From Toxoplasma gondii ME49 (taxonomy: Eukaryota > Apicomplexa > Conoidasida > Eucoccidiorida > Sarcocystidae), in contig NC_031477.1 in assembly GCF_000006565.2 (NCBI RefSeq), positions 884,669-948,668 of the forward strand: 64,000 nt of DNA. The letters are read 5' to 3'. Below the pieces are notes generated by a model that was given only the letters and a program-made list of their open reading frames with translations, did not search any database and was not told the origin of the DNA. Below, one piece after another: positions 10,732 through 23,612 of the stretch (the stretch's first letter is position 1; each line of letters starts with the position of its first letter). The position numbers were made by a program, and so were the translations under genes.

Positions 10732-13655
10732 GTTCGGGGTACAGCAGGTCTCAATGAATCCTAGAGCTGTTCGGTCTATGGTGAAGGCTCCCCGCAGACT
10801 GTTCGATATGTAGCAAATGTCAGTGCAGGAGTACGTGCTTAGGCCACTACTAGTATTCGTGTCTCAATTCGTGCTCGCGGGGGAGCAGTCCTTTTGTGGC
10901 GTCTCCGCCGCCCACTCCCCCCACTTGCAATTGTGGAAGGAACCAAACAATCAAGGGACTTCCAGCTATTCATCTTATCTGTGTCTCTCTGCGTGTTACT
11001 CGTGCTGTAGGTCACGCTTTTCTCGAGGACTTTTAAAGAATAAAATGGCAGGTGGAGTGGATCTTCCAAACTATTAACAGCGAGAGGCGGATAACGTTCC
11101 CGGTTACTTTGCGTGAGAGGACAGTTTCGACACATGAGCGGCCGCCTCGCACCTGAGCGTAGAACGCTCGCTGTCGCGTCTGTCTCCGCGAGACTGGCAT
11201 GGGTGTAACACTGTTGCTACACGAGGCCATGCAGTCATTTAGCTCGAGATAGCTTGACTGCGGTCCATGCCCGAACGGCTATCCGGATGCCGCTGTGTTT
11301 CTGTGTGGTGGCCAGTCAATTGCCACACGCCAGCACCTGGATGTGGGGCCGTGTCAGGGTGGTTGTCTCATCTTGAGCTGCGACAATTCCGTGTGTTACT
11401 CTCGGATTCGGAAATATCGAATCCTTGCTGCACACGGCATCCATTACTAGTAGATGGTTATATTGGTTTCTTTCCACGGAAAACACGACTGTCGTCCAAT
11501 GAATGAAGCTGAACTTACGGGAGAAAAAGCGGCTGACAATTGAGGTGCACTCATGAACGAGTTAGACGACAGATCTCCTTGCAGGGCTGAGTTAGTTACG
11601 GCTCACACACTAAACTCGTTGGCCATTTGTCGAAGCGGACTTTCACTGGTACGATTTATCACGCCCTTTTTGACCCTCTGCCTGTCTCTCTGTAAGCTTC
11701 GATGTTAGATATCCGGCTTCTGACAGCATCTTACCGTTGAATACGCACTCAAAACCATTACTAGAGTTTCCTTAGGAGGTAGGTCGCTCTCTTCACGTAT
11801 TGGTAGAGCCGTACGTTCGCGGTCGAAGTTCAGGTCGGATTCGCCGTTCACGCTTGACCCGCCGCGACTTGCTGGCGAGAATGCGTGAATTCCTGGTTTA
11901 TGTAACTGCAGGAACTCTGCGCGATACGGATGAGCGAGATCTTCGGAAACGGAAGTGACAGAAGAACCTGTAGTGGAGACACCTATTCCGTATTGTGTAT
12001 CACTTTGGCGTGTCAGCGTGGGGGGCGGCTGACGGGCTACAGCCGATGTTTCCCAACATGTACTTTCTTTTGGCGCCAGTTTCATGATTCAAATGCTTTC
12101 AGTATTCATTTAGTCGCGCAGGTAGCCCTCTGCTGCCCTAGTGCTTCGAAGTAGGAAGCTAGTTATCGGCGGCCCACAGAAGTCTTTCCACAGGGACAAG
12201 CTCAGCGAGTTGAGCCAAGTCCAGGTTTTCTGCCAGCTTCGTAGCGTCAGGTGTGCAGTTAGACTATATACCCGTCCACAAAACGGAGGAAGAAATGCAA
12301 TGGAAGATAATGGGCCTTCAGCTATCTACGTAGTCGCTGCGACTGACCGAGGTCAGTCGCCAGCGTTGGCGGTCGTGTCGCATTGTTACAACACAGTGAC
12401 TGCTTCATCCGCGAGGGGGGGAGTCCACCTTCAACACATGGGAGCAAGTTCTTGATGAGGCGTGTGATCCCCGCAAGCACATCTCTTCCAAGTGGCATAG
12501 AAAGAGGGGTACTGATCTTCACAATTAAGAGAGCTTGCATGGGAATGAGTATTCTGTAGAGCCCGGAGACTTGTTCCCCTGCTCCACGGACGCACCAGTT
12601 GCCCAGTGATGCGCGGGAATCACCTGATGATGGTAGGCACTGACTGGACGCAATGAACTTCAAAAACGATGCCGCCTTGAAGGAGAAACTCAAAATGCGT
12701 GAAGTTTTTCTAAGCTCATGACGTGGGAAAATTGCAGTTGCCGTGTGAACTGAAACACCCAAGCGCAGTGTCAGCAGCGACCGGTTCGAAGTGACACATA
12801 AAGTAGAGCGCAGGTGTGCTTTCGGCCCGTTCCGTCACAAACGCGTTTCCGGCGCCTTGGTCCGGATATCATTACGGTAATCGAGTGCCCTACCAGACCT
12901 GGCTTATTTTGCTGCCCACGTCAGAAGGGGCTTGCCCGCCCGAAGAGATTCAACACGATAAAAAGTGGTCAAAATACGCCATCATGAGAGTCATGTGGAC
13001 GCCGCCTGATGCTCGAGCACAAGTGAGGAACAGAGGCGAGAAGCTCCTGACCGAGGGTAGCAGGACTCGAGACGCGTAGACTGACGACGCTCACCGTTGT
13101 AGACACATGTTACGCTGGTTTTGGTGTGGCAGGTGACATCGCGAACTTGAATACACCTCAGGTAGTTTGTCAAGGAGCAAGAAGAAGAAGACCGTTCCAC
13201 ATGAATCGCTTTCCTGAACGAGAAATATGTGCCGCTTCACTCGGAGCATGCCTTCGTGCTGCGTCAAAAACGGTGCTCCACTCGGTGGTCCATCGGTCAA
13301 CTTCGGTGATGCATTGGCTTCCATTACTCGACAAGTGAGCCAAAGGATTTTCGTTATTGGTGTTCGTCACAATCTTGATCATTCTGCATCCAAGTGGGAG
13401 AATCTCTTAACAGACCGTGCGATGGCAAACGATTTACGGTCGGCCTTCCGATGTTTCGGCAGCATCAGGAAGCGCGTCTGGCCAACTTATGGGGCCAGAT
13501 CAACTTTTTTACTAGTTTCTTGCGGTTTGTTTAACTAGGGATGCCTATTGTTTTTTCGGCTCCCGTGGCCCGCGTAGAGTGTTTGGTTGGGTTCAAGCAC
13601 ATTCTACGTATGGTGGTTACGAACCCGCTGGGGCGTAGCATGGCATATCCAGACA
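10732..13655. other. Long gap without recognised gene
   Basis: About 2.9 kb between the Tfb4 gene and the phosphodiesterase. Short open frames occur on both strands (for example 12322-12762 minus), but none shows a domain or a run of frame-consistent splice sites. It may hold the 3' leader of Tfb4 and the promoter, leader or first exons of the phosphodiesterase. An overlapping frame at 13541-13783 looks somewhat protein-like (VPYTSRFFREYC) and could be an alternative first exon. Confidence 0.5.
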
Positions 13656-16600
13656 ATGAAGCCGTGCCGTACACATCGCGGTTCTTCAGAGAGTACTGCA
13701 CGGGGGATGCCCATCTCGACCCTTTTGGCAGAACCGCCGTTGGAGTGTTCTACTGCAGAGTTAGACCCACTCCCCAGCTTTGATAGAGGGCAGGAGTCTT
13801 TTGCATCCGGGCACCGTGGCAACCTGTTTCGGCGTTTCATACTGAAGTGTCCTACGCCACTCAAGCAGTTCCTGAAGAATACAGCGCAAGATTTGCGTGC
13901 TGGAGAGACAGATTTCGCGGAGATCTACAGAAAATCAGTCGCCACTCCGGAAGGCGATTGCCAGTTTGTCAAATGGAACTCTGCGAAGACTAAGGACCAC
14001 CCTTGGCGGAAGACTGTTGGTTTCAGCGTCGATTTTAGGTCACCATTACGGTTTTTCCTGCTTCGGTTCGAGGACCCGCAGACAGAGAAGGAATACGCTC
14101 TTGTTTGCAATCACCTTTGCATAGTTCGGTTTATTTTTCAGTTGCTGATTCATCACGCAGTTATCATGCCCATCCTATATGGAGTGTTTTCGTTTACTGG
14201 CACACACCAAGATTTCCGCGTCTTCTTCCCATCGCTGGAAACTTTCTATTCTGTGTACTTCGCGCTTAGTGTGAGCTTGGGGTTGTCTTTGGCTTTCCTT
14301 CTTGCGTTCTCTGGCATTTTCGGCCCGTTAGGTAGTTGGGTGAGGCGACGAGCCTTGTCCATCTCGTACATCTACACTTTCCTGGTAAGTTCTTTTGCAG
14401 AAATGTGGAATTGTGGGGGCGGCTTTACTTTAGTCACCTATGTTGCTGCCTTGGTTCATGTGCAGCGTTCTTCGCCACTTCGGGGCGAAGGATTCGCCTC
14501 TGAGACTGCAGAAAGATACATTTTGCCCGCCTCGTCCACGTTTTCCTCCTGTGTGTTGCTTAGATGGTAACTGGGTATTGCATGCCCTTTGCCAGTTTGG
14601 GACGGTCGTTCCCAACTCCGAGGAAAGCGATAAAATTAGCCAGTGAAGAGCGACCAGCTGAGTGGCACGCGACAGAACCGCTCAATGCCTCTCTGGTAAA
14701 CACTCTTCTGGGAACGGAACGCATCTTCGTGGACACCACCTTGTTCTCTGCCTACCTCTTCTTCTCGTCGATTTTATGGCTGGATCTTCTGGCCCCTTCG
14801 CTCGTCCGGCTTACGGCTTTTCTCCACATATGGATCCCCTCTGCCTTTGCATCCCTCTTCGTCACTGCGTATATTTACTCCCACTATGTCAACCCTTCCA
14901 CCTTGTAAGTTGTTTGGCCACTCTGCAGTGTTCAAACGTGCTACCTTTTAGTCATTTTGCTGTAGCTGAGGCACTCGGTATGGGACAGAAATGAATTTTT
15001 CACTAAGCAGCTTATCATGCTTTTCCATTGGTGTGTGGCGCGCCTGTGGCCAATTGCTGTCACTGGTGGATCTTGTTGCTCTCCTGCAGGGTCACAGCCA
15101 TTTGCCTCTTGTATTCTCTATCGCTATGGAGCTACGCCGGACGTTATGCCACTGAGCTGCAGCATCGGATTGTCTTCTTGAACTGGAGGGTAGGCTGAGA
15201 CCAGCAGGTGCTTTATGCGCTCTACTTTTAGACGGAAAACTTTTGAGGGGGAAAGATGCGCTAAGGAGGCTTTTTTGAGTTGATATTTGAGCGAGATTCA
15301 CGTGTAGCTGAAGACACACTTCGAAGCTATCACTTGCTTCTTGTGTCTTTGCGTGCATCCAGAACTCGCGGGAGCGGCTCTGGAAGCTCATCGAAGAGTC
15401 GCCTCAGCCCCCGAATAATTCAAGTGCAGTCGATGGAATGATGGTTCATCTGCATCAAGTGAGTCGTCAAGTTGCGCCTCGTCACATCTGATGTGGAGAA
15501 CCGAAGCGTAACCGGCACTTTTGTTGTCATGGTTCTTTTCCCTTGTTCTCACTGTCACCTTCTAGATATGAAACTCAGAACGTTGGCTCGTCAGTCTGCT
15601 CGAACAGCCTGGCTACAAACGTCAGTTTTCGGACTCTGTCTCAGTGATATTTCCCATTCCCATTTCGGGAGCGTCGCCACTTCTCGACTGCTGGCGGTGT
15701 GACTGGGTGGTATGCGCCGCAGATGAATAGAATGATCAAGCAGTTGATGTTGCAATCGGGAGTAGAGGGAGCTGAAGGCCAGCTCGAGAAGATGGGGATC
15801 CTCGTGAATGAGTAAGCGAAAACCTCTGGATTTAGACCGATACAAGCATGGGGTCGCAGTGCAGAGCCACAACTGTCAAACATGAGTTCAGTGATTCGTA
15901 GAAGGTATACAAACCCTGTGCTATGCCGCCCTCAAGCAGCTGGCTGAGTTTATCTTTTGTTACTGGCGACGTGTGAAACCACTAGAGGCGTCCTGCTTTG
16001 GTACACTGCGTTGGCACGCTTTTGAATTTTTGACGTGTCATACTCTTCATATTTAAGTTACTTAAATCGACATTCTCACTTCTGCACTGTTCATCAAATT
16101 CAGTAATGTAGAAGTTCTTTTTCATGAGTGGACTTCTGAGCTTTTGTGGCCCCAGTGGACTTTTGTGTGACTGTCGTCTGTAAAGGAACGATTAGCCGAA
16201 CTATCGCATGTTAGTACGGCCTGGATCGTTAACTTTCATGTTTACAGGCTCGAAGACACTTTACGGAGAAACAGCGACATTTATTCCGTCGAGCTTCAAG
16301 GTGGCGACGTAAGTATCTCCCAGCACGGACTGCTGTTGAAGTAGCCATTCTTTTCTGAATAGAGGTCATGGGGAGCACGCATCCAGGTCGATTCTTAGAC
16401 GGGTTTGATTTGCGGTAGCGTGATTGATGCGCATCTCATCGGCTGTCCCTTAGTGAGTATGGCCGTTGTGTGTTACCGCATGGACTTGTTCTCTCAGCCT
16501 TTCAGCCGTAACTTCATGGAACTCCATATGAGACTGCCACCCATAAGGGTAGAGCGTAGGAATCTTGAAGGCTCCAGTGATCGAGAACATATGTTTTCCA

Positions 16601-19600
16601 CGGATTCAAAACCGGATTTCTTGAGTTACTCAGGTGGGCTGCTGAGGAAGGGACGATAGTATCATATACCCATTCCCACATACTGGAGGGTTTTCGTGAG
16701 TGCACACTGGCCCTTCTGGCACAGGTGGAAGCTGAACAGACTGAATGACACAATATGCACCTAATGCGCAGTGGCGAGAGGGAGTTTCCTGTCGACATTC
16801 GCGTGTCATGGATTTTTGCAGGAAACAGTCTTGCGGGATCGCCTGGTGGATGTGAAGCTCATTCAGAACTGTCCCAAGTTGATAAAACTCTCTATACAGT
16901 GGTAAGGGCTCCGTATTTTGTCGGTGTTGTTCACATGTTGTCTTCAGAAAGGTTGTTACTCTTGAAGCGATGTTTTCCCTGTTAAACATCACTTTTCTTT
17001 GAACCTCACTTCTTATCGTCAGGAGGACCTCAAGTTGTTGTAACCGGAGTTGTTGATTGCGGAACTTGCGTATCTCCCATTGTCATGTTGGCCCCAAGGC
17101 ACCCTACTTCTGGAATGCACACTGTCGTACACGTTTTGTAACCGGCGGATCATCCTTAAGAGAAGTTGACTGACCGTGCATTTTTTTTCAGGCGTCGAAG
17201 AACTGGCAGGATCTTGTAGACCATGTTGGTGTGGCTTGGAACTTCGACTTGTTAGAGGTCAGCTTCTACCATACGGCGGCTCTGCCTCATATTTCGATGG
17301 TATCCATATACTGAGAATCACAATACGGACCATGCTGCGATGAATTCATCTTCGTAACAATGCCGTATTTAGAGGTAACCGGCTGTGGCAGCGTTCGACT
17401 GTGCGTGATGTACGCGGATTTGACACAGAACCACTGCCAATTGCGTTTTAGCTTGCTTTTGTCACGAGCAGGGAACAAGCGAGTGATTGTGAGACATTTT
17501 GTGTGGTGTGTTGTGTTTGTTGCCTGGTCCGCTAAGAAGCATCAAGTGGATTCACCTAGAATTCCATGACTCCTAAAATGTATTTTTGAACGAATAGATG
17601 CAATGCTCTGTGCGGACTGTGCCCAGGTTGAAGAGGAGACAGGCCACGCTTTGTCACTAACTGGATTTGTACTGTTAAACGGAGTAGTCGCGGATTGGGG
17701 ATGTCCGCCCAGTAGGCTGACAAACTTCTTGCTGTCGTGCGAAGCTCAACATCAAGCCAACCCATACCACAATCAGCGACATGCAGCAATGGTGGGTATC
17801 TTCCCTTTTTTTAAACTGGAGGCACTCGGTGCTGATTTTGATGGAACAAATTTTGAAGAGTCAGACATAATGACACCAAAGTTTATCAGCTTTCGTGAGC
17901 AGACACTCGACATTGGCGATTTATGGCCAGCTCAAGTACGACTTGGCTTCATAGTTTTCCATCAATCCCGATTCGTGTCTAAGCGATTGTTGATGACAAC
18001 CCTCTTTCAGGTTGCTCATGCTACAGCATGGTTGGCGAATACAGTGGGGGCACTAAACAAGTGAGCCAGTTCGTCAACACGGACAAACATTGATGCCCGA
18101 TTTTACACAAGTCGGAGCAATGAACTAGTGACAGCCACTCGCGGGCCACCCTAACAGCATTCATGTAGCGGCACAGTGCAACGTTAGCCCACCGTAGACC
18201 ACAGCTGTTAGTCGGGGGTTCGTCGATAAAAATAATTGAGCTGTTATTCGACTTGCTTGGCTTTCGAGGTTATTGCTGTTTCATTCTTGAAGACCGACGG
18301 ATCTCGCGTGCGTGCCGTGGTGCTCGCAGGTGCGACAGCGTTGAAAGAGCAACGCTTTACGTCGCAGCCCTTTGCCATGACCTAGGCCACCCCGGGAGAA
18401 CAAATCAGTTCTTTGTGTCGTCACATGACCCGCTGGTGAGTTGGAATGCTTGAAACCAACACTACCTCCCACACGACTTCTGGAACACCTGGTCGCATTT
18501 GACAGGGACTTACAGGCCGTGACCAGTTGTGCTCTTCTCACATAAATCACTGGACCTGTGTGCTCTACTTGTGATTGCAGGCTATTGTTTACAATGACAT
18601 ATCGTGCTTGGAAAACCTACACTGCTGTCTTTGTTTTCGGACCCTTCAAAAGTACGGGCTGAATAGAACTGTCACACGCCTTTGACAATCACTATGGCGT
18701 CATGACACAGACAGGCTGAGTTAACGCGGATTAATTCCTGTTGGACCTCCTAGTGTAAACAAAAGAACAAAACCAAGGGCAGCCCGTAGATCTACTGTTC
18801 TTGCTTGAGTTTGTCGAACACCGAACACGGGTTTTACCAGCGAAATGCTGCCCCCGACCTTACACAATTAGTAACACGTGACTAACTGATACAGTGATGC
18901 TTGTATAACAAAGGGGATACTGATCAACTTGATGGTGATCGTAGGCAGGTCGTACAGAAACTAGAGAGAACCTATCACTTGTTCATTCACAAGGAGGCCA
19001 GACAAGGCCGTCAAAATCCGGGAGTTCAGTTGCTCGAACGACTTTGTCTCTACGCGATAAGTACTGCGCCCAGTTACACTGGTTAGACGTAGCGTTGACA
19101 TCAGCGGGTGGTTTTTTGAATGCTGCAGGGAAGAAAACAATGTTTTCTACTATGTGGATAACGAACAGTTTAGATTCGTTCGATCAAAGCTCATCGAAGC
19201 GATTTTGGCAACCGACATGAAACAACATTTTGAGACGATAAGCCGATTTCGGCTTCGTACTTCAGCAGACGATTTCGACGTGGCGAAGCACGTTGATGAT
19301 CGCTGGGCTGTGTTGAAGATGTTCGTGAAAATGGCAGATATCAGTCATGTAGCGCTTCCTTGGGACATGCATTTCCGATTGTCTTGCGACATCGTGGAAG
19401 AGTTCTACCAGCAAGGAGATGAGGTACGACTTCCAGCTTGCCACTCTGCTGTAATATAGATTGCTTGTTCTTGAGTACCGACAACGGTCTATCAGGAAAA
19501 ATGCTGAAGTCCACAAGGGATTACGGTTTCAACCAACCTGCGGGCCGATTCTGTCAACTTTTTTGATCGCTAACGGATCTTGCTTCTATAGTGATAATGC

Positions 19601-20738
19601 ACATCTGCAGGAGCTTCGGCGAGGGATGCCGCTGTCACAGCTGTGTGATCGCTCAAAACATAATGAGATGCCGAAATCTCAAGAAGGGTTCATCGAGTTC
19701 TTAGCCAAACCTTTGGTCGGCGTGCTCATAGAGGGAGACTCCACCGGAACGATAAAGTAAGTGTTTTTGCTCATACGTACTCGACGCAGAAAGAATTTGC
19801 CTGTTTGCCATCCTGGTGGCAAGCTGAAAATATAGGGTCAACTGCTCCAGTAACAACGGAAGGTGCGTGTTCATTGTCACTTTACTGCGTCGGCCCAGGA
19901 CTGAGGTCAGCGAGCAGATGGAGCGAAATCTTCTACGTTGGAAGCAAATGGTGGCTGACCAGGTTGTTGTGCCGCTACGTCCTCTGGGCCCTCGAACACA
20001 AGTGCGAACGTTCACTGCTTCAGCAGTTCGGAGGCTAGCTGGTGTTGAAAGCGTTCAAGCTGCCCCAACTATCTCGCAGAGCGTTATCAAATGGCCCGAG
20101 ACAACGGGCAGGCAGTGCGGAAAGAATAGTGTCGAAGTTGAAAGAGGAGTTAATCACACTATCGGAAGTCAGTCGGTCACTGCAATAGAGAGCACGGATC
20201 CGTATCCAACCCGCCGTCCTTGGGGAGCCGGCTTTTTAGCCAAAGGCCTGACATCGGGGAAGAAATGGACGGGTATTGCTGCTGCACGTCCGGCTGCGCC
20301 ACTCGCTGATACGGAAGAGGTCGCCTCTCAGCGAAAACACCGTTCGGAAGGTGAGAGAGAGAGCACTACGTAGCTCTGGTTCTCGCGTGATTTGGAAAGT
20401 TTTCCTCCACGTCGCTTTCCGGTGAAACATCAGCTTCTCGTCGGTGCACCGTTGATGCTTTTATAGAATGAACTGAACTGAGTAATCAAGGTCAACGCTT
20501 GCTGAGCCACCTGCTTCCTCGTCGCTAAGCTGCTGTCGTCGGCGGTGTAGCACAGTAGGAGTCCCTTTCGTCCGCTTCGTTTCAGAGGAAGCGATGTGAT
20601 TTTACTCTCCTCAAGTCTTCTTGTCTTATTTCTTCAGGAACAGATACGTTGAATTGGGGATCGTTGCCACCGGGTGCAACACGCAAGGAAGCTGGGCCCA
20701 TTCTGTTTACGCAGGACGCGGAAACGACTGAAGTGTAG
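13656..20738 (+). CDS. Six-TM 3',5'-cyclic nucleotide phosphodiesterase, at least 16 exons
   Basis: Hydrolyses cAMP and/or cGMP. Exons read: 13656-14384, 14564-14904, 15090-15189, 15363-15458, 15723-15811, 16248-16308, 16822-16901, 17192-17257, 17627-17791, 18011-18060, 18330-18435, 18581-18651, 19129-19423, 19611-19756, 19899-20350, 20638-20738. The first three carry about six hydrophobic segments, the layout of apicomplexan membrane PDEs. The catalytic PDEase_I domain shows PYHNQRHAAM, HATAWLANTVG, ALCHDLGHPGRTN (HD metal motif), YNDISCLENLH, KMADISHVALPWD and the purine-pocket SQEGFIEF, so metal ligands and glutamine appear intact. Every junction keeps phase except 16901-17192, where a mini-exon is missing. 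The start is uncertain: 13656 is the first ATG in a frame open from 13587. The C-terminal 180 or so residues are basic and low in structure. Specificity cannot be told from sequence. Confidence 0.88.
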
Positions 20739-21395
20739 GTCGTGCGCGCATCTCTCCGATCAGCTATTGTTCAGGCATTGGCCATTGAGAACACGAAGAG
20801 AACGAATCACGCTGCCGTTGCTCGTACTGCTGTCGATGTCAGTGCTTTGCTTTGTGCTCTGCTGCCCGTCTCTACTACAGAATGTCGCGCGAGAACTCCC
20901 GCAGGATGGTGTGCCGATATAATTCGTCATCCGAAACTTCTTACGGATCCGACGGCAACACTCCGTGTGGTGCCGAGGCAAACACCTTGGAGTCGTAGCG
21001 TTGAAGCCACCTGTTCTTCGTCGGCCTAAATGACTAGAGATTCGATCAAAAGCAGCTTTATGGGAGTGCATCTGTGTTACGGGTGTTCTATTGATGTGAT
21101 CGCACACCCACGGTACCTCAGATTCCCGAGACAACGACGCCGTAAAGGTTTGGTACGCAGCGACGCTGTCGTGTCTACTTTTCGCGACAGAATTTTGTCT
21201 GATTTTTGAGTTAGGTTCAAGAGTTCGACAAGAAGCTGTTTTGATTTGATCATCGCATATACACGGCCATTAACTACCATCTCGTGGTCACTGTGTAGAT
21301 ATCGAAGCGACTCCTACCCATGTTCAAGATGTTTATAATGTCATGGCAATTGAGAAGCAGGGATAAAAAATTTTTATAAAGCAAAAACAAACACT
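20739..21395. other. Convergent intergenic region
   Basis: About 650 bp between the stops of the plus-strand phosphodiesterase and the minus-strand kinase. Only chance-looking frames are present; presum­ably the two 3' untranslated regions. Confidence 0.5.
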
Positions 21396-22858
21396 CTAAT
21401 CCAAGTAGTGTCCGTCGAGAATTGTTTTTACAGGTATCCGCTCCCTGGGATTCCACCTGAGAAGCTGACATACCACATCAACTAGTGGCTTGCCCCTAGA
21501 AAGGAGGCCGTGTGTGTTTTGTTATTGAACCGCGAGCGTAGACGTAGACGTGGCTCACTCAATCCCAATGACAGACAAAAGCAAGTCATGAAGTGGAAGT
21601 GGTGCCAGCCCTACCATCTGCTTGAAAATTGAAGAGGCAAGAGCCTGAGAAAACGACGGTTTGCTCAATACACGTCACGGATGAATATATTCCAGTCTTA
21701 CCTTCGCACGCTCGGGGCAACCTGTACAAAGCGATTCCGTATCAACCCTGATACATTCGCAAATTTGCGACCGCATTAGGGAGTGTCTGTCGCCTTATAA
21801 TAACCTTGTGGGTGCACCAAGAAGTTCGGAAATCTTAAGAATCTGGAAGGGTTCTCCCAGGCATCTAATGGGTTTCTGCTCTTGCATCCCGTGCTTCTGG
21901 TTATGGGGCTCGCATTCTAATAGTGGTCTCAACAGGATGAGTTCTGCAAGGACGCAGCCCAGGGCTGGGTTCCAAATGCATAGTTTGTCGAGATGGGAAA
22001 TGGAGAGAGCCCTTACACCACAAATCCACGGCGACCTGAGTGGGGACAGTTACTGCCACTGACGAGTGAGTGTTTAGATGTGACATCATGGTCTTACGGT
22101 GTAGTTAGTCGAACCCAGAAGCAACTCCGGTGCCCGATACCTAATTTCCAGTGTTCATCATGTTGATTTGGCGCGGGCTTGTCGCTTCATACCACTGTGA
22201 GCATATGTAGGGCATTGATGGGCATCCCTGGTTGGTTAGTGCTTTGCTCGAGCCTGTCCATGAAACTCGTTCATTTACAGAACGTTGTCACTGACATCAC
22301 CAAGCGCACCGAAATCACAAATTCTTGCTAGAATCTGACCACCATAGTCTTTGATCTGCATGGTGAACGATTGCTGGTGCACCCATGCTGCCGCGCGGTT
22401 GTGCCACACCACCTTACAAGTACATTCTCCGGTTTCAAGTCCCTATGAGCCACCGCCCGCCGATGGAGAGCGAACAGCCCGTTACATACTTGCTTGGCAA
22501 TGCTGATGGCGGTAGATGCTTCAATGTTGTGTGTCTGATCCTTTTGTCGAAGAGCGAGATGGGAAGCGACGTATCGGTGCAGTGTGTACCCAGCGTTCTC
22601 CATCAGGATATTCTGGACCATGAATCCGGAGGGAGTATAACTGTAGAAAACCTCTTCGGCGCTTATAAGATTCGGCGACTCTTTGCCAATCTCCAGGCAG
22701 AGTACCTCTCGTGATTCCTTCTTCCTCCATTTTTGAGTTCTTTTGAGCGCTCTCGTTGCTCCAGACACGGCATCAGTGACAAGAAAAACTTTACCGAACG
22801 TGCCTTTGCCAAGCTGTCGAATGACAGAAAAGCGATGCGAAAGTGTGTGGCTGGACAT
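21396..22858 (-). CDS. CMGC-family Ser/Thr protein kinase (GSK3/CDK-like), 9 exons
   Basis: Complete by phase-consistent splicing (329 residues): 22858-22418, 22355-22296, 22227-22193, 22140-22098, 22035-22017, 21964-21805, 21747-21702, 21644-21559, 21495-21396. Features in order: glycine loop GKGTFGKV, lysine in RALKRT, a possible alpha-C glutamate in REVLCLE, catalytic HRDLKPEN, ICDFGALGD, activation loop MPYICSQWYRAPELLLG (intron inside WYRAPE), DLWSLGCVLAEL, and a final LLRWNPRERIP near the C-terminus. Almost no flanking sequence: residue 1 is ten residues before the kinase domain. YICS before the APE resembles GSK3, while WYRAPELLLG is also common in CDKs. All catalytic residues are present, so it should be active. 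It is head-to-head with a cyclin gene. The donor of exon 6 (GTTATT) is weak. Confidence 0.87.
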
Positions 22859-23612
22859 GGTCGCTGACAGGGTTGGAGGTTTGAAAAGGGTACTGCAGTT
22901 TAAATGGCCTTCCTCATTCGAAAGTGTTAGTAGGCTTGGGTACGATTCCAGATTGCACAGCTCCCGTGCCGCGGGTACCACACGCTGTACAGACACTGGC
23001 TGGACCGTGCGGGGTTCAACTTCGCTTCGAGCCACATTTCATTGGAAGGCTGAAAAAGACAAACAGCTCTGTCAATGGCCATTAGAAGCAGACTCTATTC
23101 GCCATGATGTGACCACAGGTGAGGCAGCGTAGCTTGGCGTCTCTGATACGCCAGCAGAACACACAGCTCACTTGCTCCCTTTTCCGCCCCCCACCCTCGT
23201 GGCACGGCCAAGTATGGACAGCAAAAGAAAAGACAGACATGCAGTTGGGAGCCATCGCAGCACCGGAAATGTGCGTTATTTGCTGAAGTAGTCGGGGTGT
23301 AAGCAGTTAGAGCAAAACTAATATCTTGCTGTTGTTTTTGGCAATATAAGGATGACGCTGTGTTGCTTGTAGACTGAACCTCACTGGTAAATGGGAGGGC
23401 CATCAGCTCCGGGGAAGTACAATAGATTGTTGGTAGGGACGGCAGGTCCCTCATTCACACTGTCGCTTTTTGGAATAATCTTTCTCAAGGGGGTTGTTCC
23501 GCCCTCGTTGACGCCTGTGGCTGGAGGCGGCTTCTTTGCTACATTTTTTGAGTTTTACCCACTTACCGAGACCCGGGACCACCACTGATAGTGACATTTT
23601 CCGTTACACGGT
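22859..23612. promoter_or_regulatory. Shared divergent promoter region of the kinase and the cyclin
   Basis: The 754 bp between the kinase ATG (minus) and the cyclin ATG (plus). The kinase frame stays open to 23035 without another ATG, which is likely 5' leader. No specific transcription-factor site could be assigned; the regulatory role is inferred from the head-to-head arrangement alone. Confidence 0.4.

Noticed and set aside
12780..12800. GGTTCGAA-like string resembling a tRNA B box
   Set aside because: No matching A box, acceptor stem or anticodon arm could be folded around it.
13541..13783. Alternative first exon of the phosphodiesterase in another frame
   Set aside because: Somewhat protein-like, but no donor was found that links it in phase to the TM exon; kept only as a remark.
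22193..22227. Apparent loss of the APE motif in the kinase (reading WYEATSP)
   Set aside because: Reading through the intron gave the false sequence; the GTATGA donor and the acceptor before 22140 restore WYRAPE.
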